This document shows, one piece after another, positions 1 through 10,292 of a stretch of 64,000 nucleotides of DNA. The stretch comes from Tipula vernalis (taxonomy: Eukaryota; Arthropoda; Insecta; Diptera; Tipulidae). Under the pieces are notes generated by a model. That model worked only from the letters and a program-made list of their open reading frames with translations, was not told the origin of the DNA and ran no database searches. The translations under genes and the position numbers were made by a program. Every line of letters begins with the position of its first letter. Positions within the stretch are counted from its first letter, which is position 1. The stretch lies in assembly GCA_958295665.1 (NCBI GenBank), contig OY282558.1:34245045-34309044 (forward strand). The letters run 5' to 3'.

Positions 1-356
1 ATTTTCTACGAAATGTGTAGAAATATTCGAGCGATCTTAAAGCCCGTTGGCATGACAATTACAGGTCTCAACACCTATTGATAGAGGCATCAATCATCGA
101 AATCGGAGCACAATTGCAGATTTTCGTTTTTTTATTATGAATTTATGGTCTATAGTTCAGGTGATTTCCATAAAATTGAATTTTCTACGAAATGTGTAGA
201 AATATCCGAGCGATCTACTGATAGAGTCATCAATAAACCAAATCGGAACACAATTGCAGATTTTCGTTTTTTATTATGGATTCATGGTCTATAGTTCAGG
301 TGATTTTCCATAATATTGAATTTTCTACGAAATGTGTAGAAATATTCGAGCGATCT
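1..356 (+). repeat. Partial HOR entering the window: monomer tail, A2-like, B
   Basis: Positions 1-37 are the tail of a monomer cut by the window edge. An A2-like monomer follows (38-216, 179 bp, one C short in the GATTTCC run), then a B monomer with AATAAACC (217-356). Compared with the 680-bp repeat to the right, the A3 monomer between A2 and B is missing, so one 180-bp unit has been lost here. Confidence 0.9.
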
Positions 357-395
357 AAATGCCCGTTGGTATGACAATTACAGGTTTCAGCACCT
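357..395 (+). repeat. 39-bp A-specific module (representative copy)
   Basis: This segment, from AAATGCCCG to CAACACCT-type sequence, is present at the start of every A monomer and absent from every B monomer. It holds GCCCGTTGG, the only G+C-rich stretch of the monomer. When followed by CAT it forms the short inverted repeat ATGCC-CGTT-GGCAT. Whether A gained it or B lost it cannot be decided from this window. Confidence 0.9.
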
Positions 396-449
396 ATTGA
401 TAGAGGCATCAATCATCGAAATCGGAGCACAATTGCAGATTTTCGTTTT

Positions 450-455
450 TTTATT
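450..455 (-). promoter_or_regulatory. Minus-strand AATAAA in the T-run of nearly every monomer (representative)
   Basis: The T-run followed by ATTATG reads CATAATAAAAAA on the minus strand, so almost every monomer has a minus-strand AATAAA, except variants with TTAATATGG or TTAATTATG. Any antisense transcript of the array would meet a potential poly(A) signal every 140-180 bases. Function is speculative. Confidence 0.25.
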
Positions 456-501
456 ATGAATTTATGGTCTATAGTTCAGGTGATTTTCCATAATATTGAA
501 T

Positions 502-522
502 TTTCTACGAAATGTGTAGAAA
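502..522. repeat. Dyad-symmetric hairpin TTTCTAC-7-GTAGAAA (representative)
   Basis: Near the 3' end of nearly every monomer, TTTCTAC and GTAGAAA form a perfect 7-bp inverted repeat around a 7-base spacer (GAAATGT). It is the most conserved part of both A and B monomers. It could extrude as a hairpin in single-stranded DNA or RNA, or be a dimeric protein binding site; neither is shown here. Variants include a 5-bp loss of the spacer (near 8990, 10946 and 13220) and GAAATCTG (near 38,194 and 43,989). Confidence 0.8.
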
Positions 523-536
523 TATTCGAGCGATCT

Positions 537-716
537 TAAAGCCCGTTGGCATGACAATTACAGGTCTCAACACCTATTGATAGAGGCATCAATCATCGAA
601 ATCGGAGCACAATTGCAGATTTTCGTTTTTTTATTATGAATTTATGGTCTATAGTTCAGGTGATTTCCCATAAAATTGAATTTTCTACGAAATGTGTAGA
701 AATATCCGAGCGATCT
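537..716 (+). repeat. Reference monomer A2 (180 bp)
   Basis: Second monomer of the 680-bp repeat. It begins TAAAGCCCG instead of AAATGCCCG, has GGCATG and CTCAACACC, keeps CACAATTGC, and has GATTTCCCATAAAATTG and ATCCGAG in its 3' half. The TAAAG start removes one base pair from the ATGCC/GGCAT inverted repeat seen in A3. Confidence 0.95.
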
Positions 717-896
717 AAATGCCCGTTGGCATGACAATTACAGGTCTCAACACCTATTGATAGAGGCATCAATCATCGAAATCGGAGCATAATTGCAGAT
801 TTTCGTTTTTTTATTATGAATTTATGGTCAATAGTTCAGGTGATTTTCCATAAAATTGAATTTTCTACGAAATGTGTAGAAATATCCGAGCGATCT
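717..896 (+). repeat. Reference monomer A3 (180 bp)
   Basis: Third monomer of the 680-bp repeat. It begins AAATGCCCGTTGGCATG, has CTCAACACC, CATAATTGC (so no CAATTG site), the private GGTCAATAG instead of GGTCTATAG, then TAAAATTG and ATCCGAG. GGTCAATAG is a clean tag for copies of the left-hand repeat and is confined to 1-13,100. Confidence 0.95.
719..732. repeat. Short inverted repeat ATGCC-CGTT-GGCAT (representative)
   Basis: Inside the A-specific module a 5-bp inverted repeat flanks a 4-base loop. In A1-lineage monomers GGCAT becomes GGTAT, which would still pair as G-U in RNA on this strand. In A2 monomers the left arm is AAGCC and pairing weakens. The pattern is therefore not consistently maintained and may be fortuitous. 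Confidence 0.45.
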
Positions 897-1036
897 ACTG
901 ATAGAGTCATCAATAAACCAAATCGGAACACAATTGCAGATTTTCGTTTTTTATTATGGATTCATGGTCTATAGTTCAGGTGATTTTCCATAATATTGAA
1001 TTTTCTACGAAATGTGTAGAAATATTCGAGCGATCT
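897..1036 (+). repeat. Reference monomer B (140 bp)
   Basis: Fourth monomer of the 680-bp repeat. It starts ACTGATAGAGTCATC directly after GATCT, so it lacks the 39-bp module of type A, and has six rather than seven Ts before ATTATGGATTCATGG. Together these account for the 40-bp length difference. Other B marks are AAACC or CAACC where A has CATCG, and GGAACAC where A has GGAGCAC. Its 3' half (TAATATTG, ATTCGAG) matches A1. Confidence 0.95.
912..917 (+). promoter_or_regulatory. AATAAA hexamer in B monomers of the 680-bp HOR (representative)
   Basis: In the left-hand repeat each B has CAATAAACC, where most B monomers further right have CAATCAACC. The C-to-A change makes a canonical poly(A)-signal hexamer on the plus strand once per 680 bp. 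Whether the array is transcribed or the hexamer is used is unknown; it may be chance in A+T-rich DNA. Confidence 0.25.
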
Positions 1037-4000
1037 AAATGCCCGTTGGTATGACAATTACAGGTTTCAGCACCTATTGATAGAGGCATCAATCATCGAA
1101 ATCGGAGCACAATTGCAGATTTTCGTTTTTTTATTATGAATTTATGGTCTATAGTTCAGGTGATTTTCCATAATATTGAATTTTCTACGAAATGTGTAGA
1201 AATATTCGAGCGATCTTAAAGCCCGTTGGCATGACAATTACAGGTCTCAACACCTATTGATAGAGGCATCAATCATCGAAATCGGAGCACAATTGCAGAT
1301 TTTCGTTTTTTTATTATGAATTTATGGTCTATAGTTCAGGTGATTTCCCATAAAATTGAATTTTCTACGAAATGTGTAGAAATATCCGAGCGATCTAAAT
1401 GCCCGTTGGCATGACAATTACAGGTCTCAACACCTATTGATAGAGGCATCAATCATCGAAATCGGAGCATAATTGCAGATTTTCGTTTTTTTATTATGAA
1501 TTAATGGTCAATAGTTCAGGTGATTTTCCATAAAATTGAATTTTCTACGAAATGTGTAGAAATATCCGAGCGATCTACTGATAGAGTCATCAATAAACCA
1601 AATCGGAACACAATTGCAGATTTTCGTTTTTTATTATGGATTCATGGTCTATAGTTCAGGTGATTTTCCATAATATTGAATTTTCTACGAAATGTGTAGA
1701 AATATTCGAGCGATCTAAATGCCCGTTGGTATGACAATTACAGGTTTCAGCACCTATTGATAGAGGCATCAATCATCGAAATCGGAGCACAATTGCAGAT
1801 TTTCGTTTTTTTATTATGAATTTATGGTCTATAGTTCAGGTGATTTTCCATAATATTGAATTTTCTACGAAATGTGTAGAAATATTCGAGCGATCTTAAA
1901 GCCCGTTGGCATGACAATTACAGGTCTCAACACCTATTGATAGAGGCATCAATCATCGAAATCGGAGCACAATTGCAGATTTTCGTTTTTTTATTATGAA
2001 TTTATGGTCTATAGTTCAGGTGATTTCCCATAAAATTGAATTTTCTACGAAATGTGTAGAAATATCCGAGCGATCTAAATGCCCGTTGGCATGACAATTA
2101 CAGGTCTCAACACCTATTGATAGAGGCATCAATCATCGAAATCGGAGCATAATTGCAGATTTTCGTTTTTTTATTATGAATTTATGGTCAATAGTTCAGG
2201 TGATTTTCCATAAAATTGAATTTTCTACGAAATGTGTAGAAATATCCGAGCGATCTACTGATAGAGTCATCAATAAACCAAATCGGAACACAATTGCAGA
2301 TTTTCGTTTTTTATTATGGATTCATGGTCTATAGTTCAGGTGATTTTCCATAATATTGAATTTTCTACGAAATGTGTAGAAATATTCGAGCGATCTAAAT
2401 GCCCGTTGGTATGACAATTACAGGTTTCAGCACCTATTGATAGAGGCATCAATCATCGAAATCGGAGCACAATTGCAGATTTTCGTTTTTTTATTATGAA
2501 TTTATGGTCTATAGTTCAGGTGATTTTCCATAATATTGAATTTTCTACGAAATGTGTAGAAATATTCGAGCGATCTTAAAGCCCGTTGGCATGACAATTA
2601 CAGGTCTCAACACCTATTGATAGAGGCATCAATCATCGAAATCGGAGCACAATTGCAGATTTTCGTTTTTTTATTATGAATTTATGGTCTATAGTTCAGG
2701 TGATTTCCCATAAAATTGAATTTTCTACGAAATGTGTAGAAATATCCGAGCGATCTAAATGCCCGTTGGCATGACAATTACAGGTCTCAACACCTATTGA
2801 TAGAGGCATCAATCATCGAAATCGGAGCATAATTGCAGATTTTCGTTTTTTTATTATGAATTTATGGTCAATAGTTCAGGTGATTTTCCATAAAATTGAA
2901 TTTTCTACGAAATGTGTAGAAATATCCGAGCGATCTACTGATAGAGTCATCAATAAACCAAATCGGAACACAATTGCAGATTTTCGTTTTTTATTATGGA
3001 TTCATGGTCTATAGTTCAGGTGATTTTCCATAATATTGAATTTTCTACGAAATGTGTAGAAATATTCGAGCGATCTAAATGCCCGTTGGTATGACAATTA
3101 CAGGTTTCAGCACCTATTGATAGAGGCATCAATCATCGAAATCGGAGCACAATTGCAGATTTTCGTTTTTTTATTATGAATTTATGGTCTATAGTTCAGG
3201 TGATTTTCCATAATATTGAATTTTCTACGAAATGTGTAGAAATATTCGAGCGATCTTAAAGCCCGTTGGCATGACAATTACAGGTCTCAACACCTATTGA
3301 TAGAGGCATCAATCATCGAAATCGGAGCACAATTGCAGATTTTCGTTTTTTTATTATGAATTTATGGTCTATAGTTCAGGTGATTTCCCATAAAATTGAA
3401 TTTTCTACGAAATGTGTAGAAATATCCGAGCGATCTAAATGCCCGTTGGCATGACAATTACAGGTCTCAACACCTATTGATAGAGGCATCAATCATCGAA
3501 ATCGGAGCATAATTGCAGATTTTCGTTTTTTTATTATGAATTTATGGTCAATAGTTCAGGTGATTTTCCATAAAATTGAATTTTCTACGAAATGTGTAGA
3601 AATATCCGAGCGATCTACTGATAGAGTCATCAATAAACCAAATCGGAACACAATTGCAGATTTTCGTTTTTTATTATGGATTCATGGTCTATAGTTCAGG
3701 TGATTTTCCATAATATTGAATTTTCTACGAAATGTGTAGAAATATTCGAGCGATCTAAATGCCCGTTGGTATGACAATTACAGGTTTCAGCACCTATTGA
3801 TAGAGGCATCAATCATCGAAATCGGAGCACAATTGCAGATTTTCGTTTTTTTATTATGAATTTATGGTCTATAGTTCAGGTGATTTTCCATAATATTGAA
3901 TTTTCTACGAAATGTGTAGAAATATTCGAGCGATCTTAAAGCCCGTTGGCATGACAATTACAGGTCTCAACACCTATTGATAGAGGCATCAATCATCGAA

Positions 4001-5796
4001 ATCGGAGCACAATTGCAGATTTTCGTTTTTTTATTATGAATTTATGGTCTATAGTTCAGGTGATTTCCCATAAAATTGAATTTTCTACGAAATGTGTAGA
4101 AATATCCGAGCGATCTAAATGCCCGTTGGCATGACAATTACAGGTCTCAACACCTATTGATAGAGGCATCAATCATCGAAATCGGAGCATAATTGCAGAT
4201 TTTCGTTTTTTTATTATGAATTTATGGTCAATAGTTCAGGTGATTTTCCATAAAATTGAATTTTCTACGAAATGTGTAGAAATATCCGAGCGATCTACTG
4301 ATAGAGTCATCAATAAACCAAATCGGAACACAATTGCAGATTTTCGTTTTTTATTATGGATTCATGGTCTATAGTTCAGGTGATTTTCCATAATATTGAA
4401 TTTTCTACGAAATGTATAGAAATATTCGAGCGATCTAAATGCCCGTTGGTATGACAATTACAGGTTTCAGCACCTATTGATAGAGGCATCAATCATCGAA
4501 ATCGGAGCACAATTGCAGATTTTCGTTTTTTTATTATGAATTTATGGTCTATAGTTCAGGTGATTTTCCATAATATTGAATTTTCTACGAAATGTGTAGA
4601 AATATTCGAGCGATCTTAAAGCCCGTTGGCATGACAATTACAGGTCTCAACACCTATTGATAGAGGCATCAATCATCGAAATCGGAGCACAATTGCAGAT
4701 TTTCGTTTTTTTATTATGAATTTATGGTCTATAGTTCAGGTGATTTCCCATAAAATTGAATTTTCTACGAAATGTGTAGAAATATCCGAGCGATCTAAAT
4801 GCCCGTTGGCATGACAATTACAGGTCTCAACACCTATTGATAGAGGCATCAATCATCGAAATCGGAGCATAATTGCAGATTTTCGTTTTTTTATTATGAA
4901 TTTATGGTCAATAGTTCAGGTGATTTTCCATAAAATTGAATTTTCTACGAAATGTGTAGAAATATCCGAGCGATCTACTGATAGAGTCATCAATAAACCA
5001 AATCGGAACACAATTGCAGATTTTCGTTTTTTATTATGGATTCATGGTCTATAGTTCAGGTGATTTTCCATAATATTGAATTTTCTACGAAATGTGTAGA
5101 AATATTCGAGCGATCTAAATGCCCGTTGGTATGACAATTACAGGTTTCAGCACCTATTGATAGAGGCATCAATCATCGAAATCGGAGCACAATTGCAGAT
5201 TTTCGTTTTTTTATTATGAATTTATGGTCTATAGTTCAGGTGATTTTCCATAATATTGAATTTTCTACGAAATGTGTAGAAATATTCGAGCGATCTTAAA
5301 GCCCGTTGGCATGACAATTACAGGTCTCAACACCTATTGATAGAGGCATCAATCATCGAAATCGGAGCACAATTGCAGATTTTCGTTTTTTTATTATGAA
5401 TTTATGGTCTATAGTTCAGGTGATTTCCCATAAAATTGAATTTTCTACGAAATGTGTAGAAATATCCGAGCGATCTAAATGCCCGTTGGCATGACAATTA
5501 CAGGTCTCAACACCTATTGATAGAGGCATCAATCATCGAAATCGGAGCATAATTGCAGATTTTCGTTTTTTTATTATGAATTTATGGTCAATAGTTCAGG
5601 TGATTTTCCATAAAATTGAATTTTCTACGAAATGTGTAGAAATATCCGAGCGATCTACTGATAGAGTCATCAATAAACCAAATCGGAACACAATTGCAGA
5701 TTTTCGTTTTTTATTATGGATTCATGGTCTATAGTTCAGGTGATTTTCCATAATATTGAATTTTCTACGAAATGTGTAGAAATATTCGAGCGATCT

Positions 5797-6836
5797 AAAT
5801 GCCCGTTGGTATGACAATTACAGGTTTCAGCACCTATTGATAGAGGCATCAATCATCGAAATCGGAGCACAATTGCAGATTTTCGTTTTTTTATTATGAA
5901 TTTATGGTCTATAGTTCAGGTGATTTTCCATAATATTGAATTTTCTACGAAATGTGTAGAAATATTCGAGCGATCTTAAAGCCCGTTGGCATGACAATTA
6001 CAGGTCTCAACACCTATTGATAGAGGCATCAATCATCGAAATCGGAGCACAATTGCAGATTTTCGTTTTTTTATTATGAATTTATGGTCTATAGTTCAGG
6101 TGATTTCCCATAAAATTGAATTTTCTACGAAATGTGTAGAAATATCCGAGCGATCTAAATGCCCGTTGGCATGACAATTACAGGTCTCAACACCTATTGA
6201 TAGAGGCATCAATCATCGAAATCGGAGCACAATTGCAGATTTTCGTTTTTTTATTATGAATTTATGGTCTATAGTTCAGGTGATTTTCCATAATATTGAA
6301 TTTTCTACGAAATGTGTAGAAATATTCGAGCGATCTTAAAGCCCGTTGGCATGACAATTACAGGTCTCAACACCTATTGATAGAGGCATCAATCATCGAA
6401 ATCGGAGCACAATTGCAGATTTTCGTTTTTTTATTATGAATTTATGGTCTATAGTTCAGGTGATTTCCCATAAAATTGAATTTTCTACGAAATGTGTAGA
6501 AATATCCGAGCGATCTAAATGCCCGTTGGCATGACAATTACAGGTCTCAACACCTATTGATAGAGGCATCAATCATCGAAATCGGAGCATAATTGCAGAT
6601 TTTCGTTTTTTTATTATGAATTTATGGTCAATAGTTCAGGTGATTTTCCATAAAATTGAATTTTCTACGAAATGTGTAGAAATATCCGAGCGATCTACTG
6701 ATAGAGTCATCAATAAACCAAATCGGAACACAATTGCAGATTTTCGTTTTTTATTATGGATTCATGGTCTATAGTTCAGGTGATTTTCCATAATATTGAA
6801 TTTTCTACGAAATGTGTAGAAATATTCGAGCGATCT
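5797..6836 (+). repeat. Expanded HOR variant of six monomers (1040 bp)
   Basis: The order is A1, A2, hybrid, A2, A3, B. The hybrid (6157-6336) starts like A3 (AAAT, GGCATG, CTCAAC) and continues like A1 (CACAATTG, GGTCTATAG, TAATATTG, ATTCGAG). This is what an out-of-register crossover between A3 and A1, 360 bp apart, would produce. The switch lies between the CTCAAC and CACAATTG markers, about 6190-6228. Confidence 0.9.
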
Positions 6837-7516
6837 AAATGCCCGTTGGTATGACAATTACAGGTTTCAGCACCTATTGATAGAGGCATCAATCATCGAA
6901 ATCGGAGCACAATTGCAGATTTTCGTTTTTTTATTATGAATTTATGGTCTATAGTTCAGGTGATTTTCCATAATATTGAATTTTCTACGAAATGTGTAGA
7001 AATATTCGAGCGATCTTAAAGCCCGTTGGCATGACAATTACAGGTCTCAACACCTATTGATAGAGGCATCAATCATCGAAATCGGAGCACAATTGCAGAT
7101 TTTCGTTTTTTTATTATGAATTTATGGTCTATAGTTCAGGTGATTTCCCATAAAATTGAATTTTCTACGAAATGTGTAGAAATATCCGAGCGATCTAAAT
7201 GCCCGTTGGCATGACAATTACAGGTCTCAACACCTATTGATAGAGGCATCAATCATCGAAATCGGAGCATAATTGCAGATTTTCGTTTTTTTATTATGAA
7301 TTTATGGTCAATAGTTCAGGTGATTTTCCATAAAATTGAATTTTCTACGAAATGTGTAGAAATATCCGAGCGATCTACTGATAGAGTCATCAATAAACCA
7401 AATCGGAACACAATTGCAGATTTTCGTTTTTTATTATGGATTCATGGTCTATAGTTCAGGTGATTTTCCATAATATTGAATTTTCTACGAAATGTGTAGA
7501 AATATTCGAGCGATCT
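6837..7516 (+). repeat. 680-bp HOR copy (A1-A2-A3-B)
   Basis: A standard-length copy in the same register as 357-5796, with monomers at 6837, 7017, 7197 and 7377. Confidence 0.94.
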
Positions 7517-8336
7517 TAAAGCCCGTTGGCATGACAATTACAGGTCTCAACACCTATTGATAGAGGCATCAATCATCGAAATCGGAGCACAATTGCAGAT
7601 TTTCGTTTTTTTATTATGAATTTATGGTCTATAGTTCAGGTGATTTCCCATAAAATTGAATTTTCTACGAAATGTGTAGAAATATCCGAGCGATCTAAAT
7701 GCCCGTTGGCATGACAATTACAGGTCTCAACACCTATTGATAGAGGCATCAATCATCGAAATCGGAGCATAATTGCAGATTTTCGTTTTTTTATTATGAA
7801 TTTATGGTCAATAATTCAGGTGATTTTCCATAAAATTGAATTTTCTACGAAATGTGTAGAAATATCCGAGCGATCTACTGATAGAGTCATCAATCAACCA
7901 AATCGGAACACAATTGCAGATTTTCGTTTTTTATTATGGATTCATGGTCTATAGTTCAGGTGATTTTCCATAATATTGAATTTTCTACGAAATGTGTAGA
8001 AATATTCGAGCGATCTAAATGCCCGTTGGCATGACAATTACAGGTTTCAGCACCTATTGATAGAGGCATCAATCATCGAAATCGGAGCATAATTGCAGAT
8101 TTTCGTTTTTTTATTATGAATTTATGGTCTATAGTTCAGGTGATTTTCCATAAAATTGAATTTTCTACGAAATGTGTAGAAATATTCGAGCGATCTACTG
8201 ATAGAGTCATCAATCAACCAAATCGGAACACAATTGCAGATTTTCGTTTTTTATTATGGATTCATGGTCTATAGTTCAGGTGATTTTCCATAATATTGAA
8301 TTTTCTACGAAATGTGTAGAAATATTCGAGCGATCT
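7517..8336 (+). repeat. Rearranged HOR: A2-A3-B then hybrid A-B
   Basis: The B monomer before this block is followed directly by A2 (7517, TAAAG), so A1 is missing. After A2 and A3 comes a B with CAATCAACC (7877) rather than the CAATAAACC usual on the left. A hybrid A follows (8017; GGCATG but TTTCAG, CATAATTG, TAAAATTG), then a second CAATCAACC B (8197). This is the first appearance of the CAACC B lineage that dominates from 9 kb on. Confidence 0.88.
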
Positions 8337-9011
8337 AAATGCCCGTTGGTATGACAATTACAGGTTTCAGCACCTATTGATAGAGGCATCAATCATCGAA
8401 ATCGGAGCACAATTGCAGATTTTCGTTTTTTTATTATGAATTTATGGTCTATAGTTCAGGTGATTTTCCATAATATTGAATTTTCTACGAAATGTGTAGA
8501 AATATTCGAGCGATCTTAAAGCCCGTTGGCATGACAATTACAGGTCTCAACACCTATTGATAGAGGCATCAATCATCGAAATCGGAGCACAATTGCAGAT
8601 TTTCGTTTTTTTATTATGAATTTATGGTCTATAGTTCAGGTGATTTCCCATAAAATTGAATTTTCTACGAAATGTGTAGAAATATCCGAGCGATCTAAAT
8701 GCCCGTTGGCATGACAATTACAGGTCTCAACACCTATTGATAGAGGCATCAATCATCGAAATCGGAGCATAATTGCAGATTTTCGTTTTTTTATTATGAA
8801 TTTATGGTCAATAGTTCAGGTGATTTTCCATAAAATTGAATTTTCTACGAAATGTGTAGAAATATCCGAGCGATCTACTGATAGAGTCATCAATAAACCA
8901 AATCGGAACACAATTGCAGATTTTCGTTTTTTATTATGGATTCATGGTCTATAGTTCAGGTGATTTTCCATAATATTGAATTTTCTACGAGTAGAAATAT
9001 TCGAGCGATCT
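8337..9011 (+). repeat. Last left-hand 680-bp HOR copy, B with 5-bp hairpin deletion (675 bp)
   Basis: Monomers A1 (8337), A2 (8517), A3 (8697) and B (8877). The B is 135 bp because AATGT is missing from the hairpin spacer, giving TTTCTACGAGTAGAAA around 8984-8999. The same deletion returns at the end of the HOR islands at 10,293 and 12,567. Confidence 0.92.
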
Positions 9012-10292
9012 AAATGCCCGTTGGTATGACAATTACAGGTTTCAGCACCTATTGATAGAGGCATCAATCATCGAAATCGGAGCATAATTGCAGATTTTCG
9101 TTTTTTTTATTATGAATTTATGGACTATAATTCAGGTGATTTTCCATAAAATTGAATTTTCTACGAAATGTGTAGAAATATTCGAGCGATCTACTGACAG
9201 AGTCATCAATCAACCAAATCGGAACACAATTGCAGATTTTCGTTTTTTTATTATGAATTTATGGTCTATAATTCAGGAGATTTCCATACAATTAAATTTT
9301 CTACGAAATGTGTAGAAATATCCGAGCGATCTACTGATAGAGTCATCAATCAACCAAATCGGAACACAATTGCAGATTTTCGTTTTTTATTATGGATTCA
9401 TGGTCTATAGTTCAGGTGATTTTCCATAATATTTAATTTTCTACGAAATGTGTAGAAATATTCGAGCGATCTAAATGCCCGTTGGCATGACAATTACATG
9501 TCTCAACACCTATTGATAGAGGCATCAATCATCGAAATCGGAGCACAATTGCAGATTTTCGTTTTTTTATTATGAATTTATGGTCTATAGTTCAGGTGAT
9601 TTTCCATAATATTGAATTTTCTACGAAATGTGTAGAAATATTCGAGCGATCTTAATGCCCGTTGGCATGACAATTACAGGTCTCAACACCTATTGATAGA
9701 GGCATCAATCATCGAAATCGGAGCACAATTGCAGATTTTCGTTTTTTTATTATGAATTTATGGTCTATAGTTCAGGTGATTTCCCATAAAATTGAATTTT
9801 CTACGAAATGTGTAGAAATATCCGAGCGATCTACTGATAGAGTCATCAATCAACCAAATCGGAACACAATTGCAGATTTTCGTTTTTTAATATGGATTTA
9901 TGGTCTATAGTTCAGGTGATTTTCCATAATATTGAATTTTCTACGAAATGTGTAGAAATATTCGAGCGATCTTAATGCCCGTTGGCATGACAATTACAGG
10001 TCTCAACACCTATTGATAGAGGCATCAATCATCGAAATCGGAGCATAATTGCAGATTTTCGTTTTTTTATTATGAATTTATGGTCTATAATTCAGGTGAT
10101 TTTCCATAAAATTGAATTTTCTACGAAATGTGTAGAAATATTCGAGCGATCTACTGATAGAGTCATCAATCAACCAAATCGGAACACAATTGCAGATTTT
10201 CGTTTTTTATTATGGATTCATGGTCTATAGTTCAGGTGATTTTCCATAATATTGAATTTTCTACGAAATGTGTAGAAATATTCGAGCGATCT
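9012..10292 (+). repeat. Mixed A/B satellite, includes chimeric monomer and B-B pair
   Basis: Monomer starts: 9012 A (181 bp, eight Ts), 9193 B, 9333 B, 9473 A, 9653 A, 9833 B, 9973 A, 10153 B. The monomer at 9193 has a B front (ACTGACAGAG, CAACC) but an A-type back (seven Ts, ATGAATTTATGG) and the diverged tail GGAGATTTCCATACAATTA. No regular higher-order period is visible. The 75-codon open frame at 9088-9315 falls in this chimeric stretch and starts on TTG; I regard it as chance. Confidence 0.85.

Larger units (their letters stand above)
357..536 (+). repeat. Reference monomer A1 (180 bp)
   Basis: First monomer of the 680-bp higher-order repeat. Its diagnostic bases are AAAT before GCCCGTTGG, then GGTATG, GGTTTCAGCACC, GAGCACAATTGC, seven Ts before ATTATGAATTTATGG, GATTTTCCATAATATTG and ATTCGAG. 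The linked pair GGTATG plus TTTCAG marks A1-lineage monomers throughout the window; the other A types carry GGCATG plus CTCAAC. The linkage breaks only in monomers that look recombinant. Confidence 0.95.
357..5796 (+). repeat. 680-bp higher-order repeat, 8 perfect-register copies (A1-A2-A3-B)
   Basis: Copies start at 357, 1037, 1717, 2397, 3077, 3757, 4437 and 5117, each exactly 680 bp (180+180+180+140). Reading by eye I found only two differences among the eight: T to A at 1503 (in GGTCA monomer A3) and G to A at 4416 (GTGTAG to GTATAG). The copies are thus almost identical, while the four monomers inside each differ at many sites. That contrast is the signature of a higher-order repeat amplified as a unit very recently. 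Confidence 0.96.

Noticed and set aside
357..395. CENP-B box in the A-specific module
   Set aside because: CGTTGG is shared with the mammalian box, but the required TTCG and CGGG core positions do not line up on either strand.
441..452. T-run as a Pol III or rho-independent terminator
   Set aside because: Six to eight Ts occur in every monomer with no G+C-rich hairpin before them and no transcription unit; this is simply part of the satellite.
501..536. tRNA gene or tRNA-derived repeat because of AGTTCAGGT and the hairpin
   Set aside because: No A-box/B-box pair at correct spacing and no cloverleaf can be formed from the monomer.
719..732. Conserved RNA stem from GGCAT/GGTAT covariation
   Set aside because: GGTAT would keep pairing as G-U, but A2 monomers (AAGCC) disrupt the other arm without compensation, so there is no real covariation signal.
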